Shown here: piece by piece, positions 7,556 to 13,205 of the stretch
Numbering within the stretch: position 1 is the stretch's first letter
Layout of the letters: each line of letters starts with the position of its first letter
Origin: Clostridia bacterium
GTDB taxonomy: Bacteria > Bacillota_A > Clostridia > Christensenellales > Aristaeellaceae
Assembly (NCBI GenBank): GCA_017398245.1
Contig: JAFQGN010000192.1
Location: forward strand, 1-13,205
Length of the DNA stretch: 13,205 nucleotides
Reading direction: 5' to 3'
Notes under the pieces: model-generated
Seen by the model: only the letters and a program-made list of their open reading frames with translations
Told to the model about the DNA's origin: nothing
Databases searched by the model: none
Made by a program: the position numbers and the translations under genes

Positions 7556-7940
7556 CCGTGCGTCCTCCTTGTCGTTCGCTCCGCAAGCGTCGTTCAAAAA
7601 AACTGCAATTTGTCAAGCCCCGCGAAAAATTCGCCCGTTTTTCCCCGTTTCGGGGCAAAATCCGCTTTTTTCAGCGTGCATTTTCGTGCATTTTTCGACC
7701 AAAAACTGCCGTTTAAGGGCGTTTAAGCAAAATCAACTTGCGCATTATTGCCGAAAAAAACGCCCGCTCTGCCCCGTTTGCGCAATTTCCGCGCAAACGA
7801 TATGCCCTGCCGTTATTTTACCACATGCGCCTGTATTTTTGTCATCATCCGCGCATCATTCGCATATATATGTGCAGAAACGATCCGCGGCGAAATTTGT
7901 CCAATTTCCGGGCGGCCGCAGCACGAAGGGGGAGCAACGC
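7556..7940. promoter_or_regulatory. Divergent control region between the Nudix gene and spoIIE
   Basis: This 385-base gap has no credible gene and is visibly more A+T rich than its surroundings. It holds Spo0A-box-like sites with the TTTGTC core on the plus strand at 7609 (TTTGTCAAG), 7838 (TTTGTCATC) and 7896 (TTTGTCCAA), and one on the minus strand at 7693-7702 (TTGGTCGAAA, one mismatch to TTTGTCGAAA). There is also a perfect tandem CGTGCATTTT at 7675-7694, a CGTTTAAG pair 10 bases apart (7710-7727), and a CCCCG-TTT-CGGGG palindrome near 7644-7656. A perfect TTGACA faces the Nudix gene (minus strand, 7611-7616) but has no good -10 partner. Confidence 0.5.
7839..7870 (+). promoter_or_regulatory. 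Candidate spoIIE promoter with long spacer
   Basis: TTGTCA (five of six to TTGACA) at 7839-7844 is followed after 20 bases by TATATA at 7865-7870. In Bacillus subtilis the Spo0A-activated sigma-A promoters of spoIIE and spoIIG have abnormally long spacers of about 21-22 bases, so this fits. The -35 overlaps a TTTGTC Spo0A-like core. A start near 7877 would leave a leader of about 64 bases. The -10 is weak, hence the modest confidence. Confidence 0.4.
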
Positions 7941-10268
7941 ATGCTCAGGGACGATTTAAGAACGGTTCGCAGGCGGACGCAGGCGATACTGGATTGGATG
8001 ATCGCGCAGCGGCGGGCGCATTTCACGCTCGCCGCGCTTCAGGAAACGGGCCTCTGGCTGATCGGCGCGGGCCTTTTGCTGCCTGCCTCCATGGCGCGGC
8101 TGACGGCGGGCATGTCTCCGTTCGCGCCCGCGCTGTTTTCCGCCGGGATTGCCGCCGGGCTGAGCCCGTTTTCCATGCTGCTTGGCTGCGCGGTCGCTGC
8201 GGCTGTGGGCCCGTTTTCGCCCGCATCACTTGCCCCGCTGATCGGATGTCTGGCCGCATGGGGCATGGCCATCGGCCTGCAGCTGCTGCTCGCGCTCGAA
8301 CCTGCCGACCGTGAGGGGCGAGAAGTTCGCATGGCTGCCTGCGCTGCGGTCGGCGCGCTCCTTCCCGCGCTGATCATGGCGCAGGGCGTTTTATACAATT
8401 ATCTCGCCGCGTGCGCATCGGGCGTGATCTCCGCCGCCGTCGCGCCTGTGATCTTCCCCGCGCTAACTCTGCGCACCGAACGCGAGCGGCTGCTGCCGGA
8501 CGAAAGGCTGGCTCTGTTCGCCTGTGCGGCCGTGCTGATGCTCGGGCTTTGCGCGCTGCCGGGCGCTTTGCGACACACATCGCTGCTGCTCGGCCTTGGC
8601 TGCATACTGATTTTTGCCCGTTCCGGCGCGGCAAGTGGGGCTCTTGGCGGGCTGTGCACAGGGCTGGCCCTGCGCTTTGCCGGGCTGGATACCCTGTATT
8701 GCGCGCTGATGCCCCTCGGCGGCGCGCTGGCCGGCGCGCTCAGCCCCATTTCGCGCCCCGCGTCCGCAGGCGGGCTGATCGTCGCTTCCGTCCTGACCGG
8801 CGCATGGTGCTTTGGCATCCAAAATTGTCTGCCCGAATTCGCCTGCTCCGTGCTTGCCGGGGCCGCGTACAGCTTTCTGCCCGAACGGCTGCTGAACTGC
8901 CTCTCCTCTGCGCCGGACGGCCTGATCGAAAGCGAGCGGCGCGCCCTGCAGCGACAGCGCGACGACCTGCGCCGCAGGCTGGATTCCCTCTCCTGCGTAT
9001 TCGGCGAGCTCTCCTCCGGCTACGCACAGACCGGCCGCGCTCTGCCCACTGAGGCTGAGATGGTCGGCCAGCTGCGCGAAAAGCTGTGCGCCAACTGCCC
9101 TTCCTATGCCTCCTGCTGGTCGGAGGGCTCCGGCGCGGCGGGGAGGCTGCTGTGCCAGCTGCTCGGGCTGGCCTTTTCCGGCGCGCTTCTGGGCGAGGAT
9201 TCGGAGCTGCCGCCGGAGCTCGGCCGCCAGTGCAGGCGCGCGGGGCAGATCCCCCGCCGGGTCGGCCCCCTTCTGGCCGATTACGACGCCCGGCGGCGCG
9301 CGGAGCTCAAGCGCGACAGGCTCACCGCGCTCATGTCCGCCCAGTTCGATCAATCGCGCGCGCTGCTGGCCGAAGCGGCTCAGTCGATCCAAAGCGGCGG
9401 GCAGCCCGATCCCGCTCTTGCCTCCGTAGCCCGCGCCGCCTTTGAAAAGGAAGGGATCCGGGCCGAATACCTGTATGCGCTGGGAGGAGAGCGGCCGGAG
9501 ATCTGTGCGCGCCTGACGAAAAAGCCGGGGCCGACTGCCCTGCGCGAGGTCGCCCGGCTGATCAGCGAAGAGGTCGGGATCGACTTTGAGGCCGCTATCA
9601 GCCCTTCGCTGGGGCTTCGCATTGCGCCGCTGCCCCCGCTACGGCTGCAGATAGGATTTCGCAGCGTGCCGGGCAGCGAAAGCTGTCCCAACGGCGACAG
9701 CCGCCTTGCCCAGCGTCTGCCCGACGGCCGTGTGCTGATCGCTCTGTCCGACGGTATGGGCAGCGGCGAGACCGCCGGGCGCGAAAGCAGCGAGACTCTG
9801 CGCCTGATCGCGCGCTTTTTGCAGGCCGGAATCGAACCGGCGAGCGCGATCGATGCGATCAATGAGCTGATGCTGCTGCGTAGCGGCGAGGATATGTATT
9901 CCACGGTCGATCTGTGTCTGATCGATGCGGGCGGCTCCACGGCCGAACTGATCAAGCTGGGCGCGTGCCGTTCTTACCTTCTGCGCGGCGGGGCGTGCAT
10001 CCGTCTGGAAAGCGGGCGTTTGCCGCTGGGCATTCTGGAAGAGGTGCGCCCTGTGCGCCGCAGCGTGCCCCTGCACCGGGGAGATCTGCTCGTTCTGGCC
10101 ACCGACGGGCTGGAATGCGGCGACGAGGACGAGTGGATCGCCTCTCTTTTGCGCGATATGGCAGGGAAACCGCCGCAGCAGATCGCCGATGCGCTCGTGC
10201 AGGAGGCCCTGCGCCAGAGCCGCGCTCATGCCGATGACACAACCGTTCTGGCCGTGCGGATAGCGTAA
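7941..10268 (+). CDS. spoIIE: Stage II sporulation protein E (SpoIIE), membrane PP2C-type phosphatase
   Basis: A 775-residue protein, somewhat shorter than the 827 of Bacillus subtilis. The N-terminal third (about 35-320) holds roughly ten membrane helices. A central region (about 325-560) with predicted helices and LCANCPSYASCW (C383, C386, C392) follows. The C-terminal PP2C phosphatase (about 570-775) has metal-binding aspartates in NGDS (D586), SDGMGSG (D604), ATDGLE (D722) and ADDTTV (D765-D766), plus LLRSGEDMYSTVDLCLID. SpoIIE dephosphorylates SpoIIAA, freeing sigma-F in the forespore, and takes part in polar septation. ATG at 7941 has GGGGGAG 6 bases upstream; the reading frame stays open far upstream into the control region, but that part is low-complexity and not credible. 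Transcribed alone, with a terminator after it; tilS and hpt, which often follow, are absent. Confidence 0.95.
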   Translation: MLRDDLRTVRRRTQAILDWMIAQRRAHFTLAALQETGLWLIGAGLLLPASMARLTAGMSPFAPALFSAGIAAGLSPFSMLLGCAVAAAVGPFSPASLAPLIGCLAAWGMAIGLQLLLALEPADREGREVRMAACAAVGALLPALIMAQGVLYNYLAACASGVISAAVAPVIFPALTLRTERERLLPDERLALFACAAVLMLGLCALPGALRHTSLLLGLGCILIFARSGAASGALGGLCTGLALRFAGLDTLYCALMPLGGALAGALSPISRPASAGGLIVASVLTGAWCFGIQNCLPEFACSVLAGAAYSFLPERLLNCLSSAPDGLIESERRALQRQRDDLRRRLDSLSCVFGELSSGYAQTGRALPTEAEMVGQLREKLCANCPSYASCWSEGSGAAGRLLCQLLGLAFSGALLGEDSELPPELGRQCRRAGQIPRRVGPLLADYDARRRAELKRDRLTALMSAQFDQSRALLAEAAQSIQSGGQPDPALASVARAAFEKEGIRAEYLYALGGERPEICARLTKKPGPTALREVARLISEEVGIDFEAAISPSLGLRIAPLPPLRLQIGFRSVPGSESCPNGDSRLAQRLPDGRVLIALSDGMGSGETAGRESSETLRLIARFLQAGIEPASAIDAINELMLLRSGEDMYSTVDLCLIDAGGSTAELIKLGACRSYLLRGGACIRLESGRLPLGILEEVRPVRRSVPLHRGDLLVLATDGLECGDEDEWIASLLRDMAGKPPQQIADALVQEALRQSRAHADDTTVLAVRIA

Positions 10269-10279
10269 GGGAGATTCGT

Positions 10280-10358
10280 CAGGGGTACGCTGGGGCTGCT
10301 CGCCCCAGACCCTCGGCAAAGGGAATGATTCCCTTTGCAAACCTCAATATTGGGTTTT
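10280..10358 (+). repeat. Palindromic repeat, copy A
   Basis: A double-hairpin unit: CTGGGG (10290-10295) pairs with CCCCAG (10303-10308), then GCAAAGGGAA (10316-10325) pairs perfectly with TTCCCTTTGC (10329-10338) over TGA, followed by CAATATTGGG. The same layout is found in reverse at 10681-10762. It starts 12 bases after the spoIIE stop. It looks like a REP- or MITE-like intergenic repeat, but family membership cannot be checked here. Confidence 0.75.
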
Positions 10359-10379
10359 GTTTCTATCTATAAAAGGGTT

Positions 10380-10414
10380 GCCCGGCTGCACGTACTGTGC
10401 GGGCCGGGCTTTGC
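10380..10414 (+). terminator. Intrinsic terminator after spoIIE
   Basis: GCCCGGC (10380-10386) pairs with GCCGGGC (10403-10409), with an inner GCAC/GTGC stem, followed by TTTGCTGTGTTT. It is about 110 bases after the spoIIE stop, beyond repeat copy A. Confidence 0.6.
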
Positions 10415-10430
10415 TGTGTTTCAGAGAACG

Positions 10431-10527
10431 CTGGATACTCTGTCTCCAGACCTCTGCGCGGGGGAATGATTCTGCGAATCAGGCGCGGCGCCTTGCGCCC
10501 CTCAATTAGGAGATATTGATCCTATTG
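10431..10527 (+). repeat. Palindromic repeat, degenerate copy C
   Basis: This stretch keeps the order of copy A in altered form: a CTGGA/TCCAG stem (10431-10449), CAGACCTC, then GGGGAATGATTC whose TGATTC (10467-10472) pairs with GAATCA (10476-10481), a GC-rich hairpin, and CCTCAATTAGGAGATATTGATCC in place of CCTCAATATTGG. It appears to be a decayed or expanded relative of copies A and B. Confidence 0.5.
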
Positions 10528-10565
10528 AAAAAAAAGAATCGCCCGGCAAACGTTCCGTTTGGGCG
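10528..10565 (-). terminator. Minus-strand hairpin with long T-tract
   Basis: On the minus strand CGCCC-AAACG (10556-10565) pairs with CGTTT-(3-base bulge)-GGGCG (10540-10555), then ATTC and eight T (complement of the A-run 10528-10535). It would stop leftward transcription from the ABC operon before it reaches spoIIE. Confidence 0.6.
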
Positions 10566-10626
10566 GAGCGGCCAGCAGCCGCGGACAATTGCTGCCGCCG
10601 AACAGAAGATAGCTTTTGCATAACGA

Positions 10627-10661
10627 AAGGCTGGCCCACGCTGTTAAGCGTTGCCAGCCTT
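10627..10661 (-). terminator. Long hairpin downstream of the ABC operon
   Basis: AAGGCTGGC (10627-10635) pairs perfectly with GCCAGCCTT (10653-10661), with an inner ACGCT/AGCGT stem. On the minus strand it is followed by TCGTTATGC, on the plus strand by ATTCTC, so the T-tract is weak either way. It lies about 117 bases after the ATPase stop, and together with the next hairpin probably ends the ABC operon transcript. Confidence 0.5.
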
Positions 10662-10680
10662 ATTCTCTACCTTAATGGAT

Positions 10681-10762
10681 GTTAATCCCCCAATACGGGA
10701 TTCCAAAGGGACGAAGTTCCTTTGGCAGGGTCATAGGGGCAGCGCCCCTAACGTAACCCCTG
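10681..10762 (-). repeat. Palindromic repeat, copy B
   Basis: Inverted relative of copy A. On the plus strand CCAAAGGGA (10703-10711) pairs with TTCCTTTGG (10717-10725), and TAGGGGC (10734-10740) pairs exactly with GCCCCTA (10744-10750). Read on the minus strand it runs CAGGGGTTACG, hairpin, GACCCTGCCAAAGG, hairpin, TATTGGGG, parallel to copy A. It lies 15 bases beyond the ATPase stop. Confidence 0.75.
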
Positions 10763-10777
10763 CATAACCCCGCGCGC

Positions 10778-12049
10778 TCAGCGCAGCTCGATATCGCCCA
10801 GGCGCATATTGCCCCAGAAGCGCGGCTGCCACACGCCGTCGCGCATGTTGCCGTCGCCCATGATGTTGAAGCGGAAGGCGTCCTCGACCGTATCGTAGAA
10901 CTTGTGCAGGCCGGTGACGAGGTTCGGCTTGGCAAGCAGCAGGCGCACCTGATACACGCCCGGCGCGAGCCCGGCCAGATTGAAGCTGGCCTTTGTTACG
11001 ACGGTATTTCCCTTTTCCGCGCGCAGACCGGGCCGCGAAATGCACCGGCCAACGATCTCGCCCACGTCGGTCTTGTACACGGCCCAGAGCTCGGCGTCCT
11101 CGATGGTCTCTTCTGCCATCCATGTGATCTCGGTATCCACCATAGAATCGAGCTCGTAGCGGCAATCGGCGGTGTCGACCATGCGCACCTGCATAAAGCG
11201 CGCGCCGATGCCCTCGCCGTTGCGCCTCTGCCGCGCGCTCAGGTCGTAGGTCAGATTGCCCAGCTCGCCGTCGCCCGCGTACAGGCTGATGGCCGGATCC
11301 ACGTCGCCGTCGTAGGTCAGCCGGCCCCTGTCCAGATACACGGCGCGCGTGCACAGCTGCTGCATGGTGCGCATGTTGTGGCTCACGCACAGGACAGCGC
11401 TGCCCTGCTGCGCCACATCCGCCATTTTGGCGATGCACTTGTGCTGAAAGGTGGTATCGCCCACGGCGAGGACCTCGTCGCAGATGAGCACATCCGGGTC
11501 CAGATGTGCGGCCACGGAAAAGCCAAGCTTCACATACATGCCGGAGGAATAGCGCTTGACCGGCGTGTCGATGAATTTGCCGATCTCGGAAAACTCCACG
11601 ATCTCGTCCATCTTGCGGGCGGTCTCGGCCTTCGTCATGCCGAGGATCGATCCGTTCAGGAACACGTTTTCGCGCCCGGTCAGCTCCGGATGAAAGCCCG
11701 TGCCCACCTCAAGCAAACTGGCCACGCGGCCCTTGATGCGGATAAAGCCGCTGGTGGGCGCGGTGACGCGCGAAATGAGCTTGAGCAAAGTGCTCTTGCC
11801 CGCACCGTTTCGGCCGATGACGCCCAGCGCGTCGCCCTCTTTGACTTCAAAACTGATATCGTCCAGCGCCAGAAAGCGGGCGCCGTCTCCCGCGAGCCTG
11901 TCCGGCCCCTCCACCTTGCGGTTGGGGTCTTCCTTGCCGCGCATGCGCGCAATTTTGGATTGCAGCTCGCGCTTGAGCGTGGTCGAGCCGATCACGCCCA
12001 GCTGAAATTCCTTGGAGATATGCTCCACGCTGATGATCGTATTGGCCAA
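10778..12049 (-). CDS. Polysaccharide/teichoic acid export ABC transporter ATPase with C-terminal Wzt-like domain
   Basis: This 423-residue protein energises export of a lipid-linked surface glycan. The ATPase domain (1 to about 260) has Walker A GRNGAGKST at 79-87, signature YSSGM at 167-171, Walker B VLICDE with D191 and E192, and switch His H224 in CVSHNM. KRYSSGMYVKLGFSVA is typical of the TagH/Wzt/RfbE group. The last ~160 residues resemble the Wzt C-terminal beta-sandwich that binds the end of the polysaccharide before export, ending with FRFNIMGDGN and VWQPRFWG. The start is TTG at 12049, with an AGGGGG site 7 bases upstream; no ATG start exists before the P-loop that keeps the N-terminal strand. 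It lies 18 bases after the permease, so the two form one operon. Which glycan is exported cannot be told. Confidence 0.9.
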   Translation of the reverse strand: MANTIISVEHISKEFQLGVIGSTTLKRELQSKIARMRGKEDPNRKVEGPDRLAGDGARFLALDDISFEVKEGDALGVIGRNGAGKSTLLKLISRVTAPTSGFIRIKGRVASLLEVGTGFHPELTGRENVFLNGSILGMTKAETARKMDEIVEFSEIGKFIDTPVKRYSSGMYVKLGFSVAAHLDPDVLICDEVLAVGDTTFQHKCIAKMADVAQQGSAVLCVSHNMRTMQQLCTRAVYLDRGRLTYDGDVDPAISLYAGDGELGNLTYDLSARQRRNGEGIGARFMQVRMVDTADCRYELDSMVDTEITWMAEETIEDAELWAVYKTDVGEIVGRCISRPGLRAEKGNTVVTKASFNLAGLAPGVYQVRLLLAKPNLVTGLHKFYDTVEDAFRFNIMGDGNMRDGVWQPRFWGNMRLGDIELR

Positions 12050-12067
12050 TGCTCTTCCCCCTTTCCG

Positions 12068-12925
12068 TCAGATGGTATCCACAAAGGTGCGCTCGATCTT
12101 GCTGAAGCGCACGATGCCCCAGAACAGCACCAGCAGCGTGAACACAAGACTGAACGCCCAGCTCTCCCAGCGGAAATTGGCCGTGCCCAAAAACGCTGCG
12201 CGGAACAGCTCGATGACCGGAGTCATGGGATTGAGCATGTACACCCAGTAGTATTTGTCCATGAGAATGGAAGAAGAATACGCCACCGGCGTTGCGTACA
12301 TCCAAAGCTGCACGCCGAAGGCAACGAGCATGTGCAGGTCGCGGTATTTCGTGGTCATGGAAGAGAGCACCATGCCGCAGCCCATGCCAAGCATGGCCAC
12401 CTGCAAAATGGCCGGGATGGTGAGCAGCACATAGCCCCAATCAAAGGCCGGCGCAAACCCCTTGCAGCAGATATAAAACGCCAGAAAGCCCATGAAGAGC
12501 ACGAACTGGATCATATACGTCACAAAATTTGTGATCACCGTGGAGACCGGCACCAGCAGGCGGGGGAAATAGATCTTCGTGAACACCTTTACGTTTTCCA
12601 CAAAGGTGTTGCTGTTGCCCGTAAGGCAGGTGGAAAAATAGTGCCAGACGATATTGCCGCACATATAGAACAGAAATTCCGGCACGCCGTCGGTATCCAG
12701 CTGGGCGACGGTGCCGAAGATGAACGTGAAGATGATCGTCGTGAGCAGCGGCTGGATGAGCGCCCAGGCCGGGCCGAGCACGGTCTGCTTGTATTTCACG
12801 ACAAAATCGCGCTTGACGAACAGGCCGATCAGATCGCGATACTGCCAGAATTCTTTGAAGTTGATATCGTACCACTTGGTGCGCGGACGGATGACGATGC
12901 TCCAGTCCTGCTTTTTTTCGGACAA
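12068..12925 (-). CDS. ABC-2 type polysaccharide export permease (TagG/Wzm-like)
   Basis: A 285-residue permease with six probable membrane helices (roughly 57-74, 85-100, 124-152, 163-186, 196-215, 257-273). The N-terminal YRDLIGLFVKRDFVVKYKQT and LGPAWALIQPL (about 29-60) and the C-terminal LNPMTPVIELFRAAFLG (about 231-247) are hallmarks of the Wzm/TagG/RfbA family, which moves undecaprenyl-linked glycans or teichoic acids across the membrane. I chose TTG at 12925 because GAGGAGG (12934-12940) lies exactly 8 bases upstream; the longest frame starts at GTG 12955 but has no binding site, and the GAGGAGG would then be inside the gene. It is the first gene of the operon, with the ATPase after 18 bases and a promoter about 95 bases upstream. 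Confidence 0.9.
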   Translation of the reverse strand: MSEKKQDWSIVIRPRTKWYDINFKEFWQYRDLIGLFVKRDFVVKYKQTVLGPAWALIQPLLTTIIFTFIFGTVAQLDTDGVPEFLFYMCGNIVWHYFSTCLTGNSNTFVENVKVFTKIYFPRLLVPVSTVITNFVTYMIQFVLFMGFLAFYICCKGFAPAFDWGYVLLTIPAILQVAMLGMGCGMVLSSMTTKYRDLHMLVAFGVQLWMYATPVAYSSSILMDKYYWVYMLNPMTPVIELFRAAFLGTANFRWESWAFSLVFTLLVLFWGIVRFSKIERTFVDTI

Positions 12926-13019
12926 TTCCCTTTCCTCCTCTATGGCGGCGCGCACGCCGAAAACCGGGAGCCCGCATTCTTTTTTGGCAGGTACCCGGTC
13001 GATATTCGTATTCTATTGT

Positions 13020-13048
13020 ATTATAGCGTGTTTTGGGCCGGGCGGCAA
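13020..13048 (-). promoter_or_regulatory. Sigma-A promoter of the polysaccharide exporter operon
   Basis: On the minus strand a perfect TATAAT (13020-13025) follows TTGCCG (13043-13048, four of six) with a 17-base spacer. Transcription would begin near 13013, leaving a leader of about 88 bases. The leader can form an ACCGGG/CCCGGT stem (12963-12968 with 12994-12999), and a CGGG-TTAAT-CCCG palindrome (13056-13068) sits just upstream of the -35, a possible operator. Confidence 0.7.
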
Positions 13049-13130
13049 CAGCACGCGGGTTAATCCCGTTGCAAAGACATTGTTGTTCCGGCCGTTCTGC
13101 TGTGGAGATATTGCTTTTCCCAAATGGTTT

Positions 13131-13192
13131 CTTTGGGTGGGGGTTCGGGGGAGGGGATTTATTTTTCAAAAGTAAACCCCACCCCCCCAAAG
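13131..13192. repeat. G-rich palindrome with G-quadruplex motif
   Basis: CTTTGGGTGGGGGTT (from 13132) is an imperfect inverted match to AACCCC-ACCCCCCC-AAAG (ending near 13192), allowing a long stem with a small bulge. The left arm and spacer also contain four G-runs, GGG-T-GGGGG-TTC-GGGGG-A-GGGG (13135-13156), which fits the canonical G-quadruplex pattern with loops of 1, 3 and 1. It lies about 90 bases upstream of the exporter promoter. Confidence 0.6.
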
Positions 13193-13205
13193 CCTTACAG
13201 CGCGA

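Noticed and set aside
7644..7656. CCCCG-TTT-CGGGG palindrome as a terminator
   Set aside because: No T-tract follows directly on either strand, and there is no gene end nearby for it to serve.
7569..7940. N-terminal extension of spoIIE by 124 codons
   Set aside because: It crosses the control region, has no family similarity by eye and no ribosome binding site; the ATG at 7941 has a good one and starts like other SpoIIE proteins.
10269..10777. CRISPR array or tRNA in the repeat-rich gap
   Set aside because: The repeats are palindromic pairs in opposite directions with irregular spacing, and no cloverleaf or CCA-ending structure was found.
10672..10935. Small minus-strand open frame of 87 codons
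   Set aside because: It is an out-of-frame shadow of the ATPase end running into palindromic repeat B.
10904..13063. A 719-codon plus-strand open frame opposite the exporter genes
   Set aside because: It is a His/Asp/Ala/Arg-rich shadow of the ATPase and permease, with no domain and no ribosome binding site that stands out.
13195..13205. A possible TAA stop of a minus-strand gene entering from the right (reading ...Ala-Leu-stop)
   Set aside because: Only three or four codons would be inside the window, far too little to support a gene.

Overview
The window is GC-rich chromosomal DNA from a spore-forming member of the Firmicutes, most likely a high-GC member of the class Clostridia. Evidence is a SpoIIE-type sporulation phosphatase, the sporulation-associated pair YqfC and YqfD, the yqfC-yqfD-phoH-pgpH-ybeY-cdd gene order known from Firmicutes, strong GGAGG ribosome binding sites, and sigma-A-like promoters. 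No phage, insertion sequence, CRISPR array, tRNA or rRNA was seen. The genus cannot be given from sequence alone.

Layout. (1) Bases 1-860, minus strand: a membrane-anchored FMN-binding protein with its own promoter, then the start of a histidine phosphatase that runs off the left edge; a C(UUCG)G hairpin separates them. (2) Bases 869-6890, minus strand: a compact five-gene operon read right to left as yqfC, yqfD, phoH, pgpH and a ybeY-cytidine deaminase fusion, ending in a clear intrinsic terminator. (3) Bases 6983-7570, minus strand: a Nudix hydrolase with its own terminator. (4) Bases 7570-10420, plus strand: a 385-base divergent control region with Spo0A-box-like sites, then spoIIE and a terminator. 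(5) Bases 10280-10762: gene-free DNA packed with hairpins, including two well-conserved copies in opposite orientation and one degenerate copy of a palindromic repeat. (6) Bases 10778-13048, minus strand: a Wzm/Wzt-like (TagG/TagH-like) polysaccharide exporter, permease then ATPase, behind a good sigma-A promoter. (7) Bases 13130-13192: a G-rich palindrome with a G-quadruplex motif.

How the genes work together. The central operon joins RNA maturation (YbeY, PhoH), probable cyclic di-AMP turnover (PgpH), pyrimidine salvage (cytidine deaminase) and sporulation membrane proteins (YqfC, YqfD). SpoIIE is the forespore switch phosphatase that leads to sigma-F activation. The ABC pair exports a lipid-linked surface glycan, and the C-terminal domain of its ATPase probably recognises that glycan.

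Most unusual: the in-frame YbeY-cytidine deaminase fusion, which keeps a strong internal ribosome binding site and start; the 13-residue repeat tail on PgpH; the palindromic repeat cluster after spoIIE; and the long-spaced promoter with Spo0A-like boxes before spoIIE. No convincing wholly new system was found.
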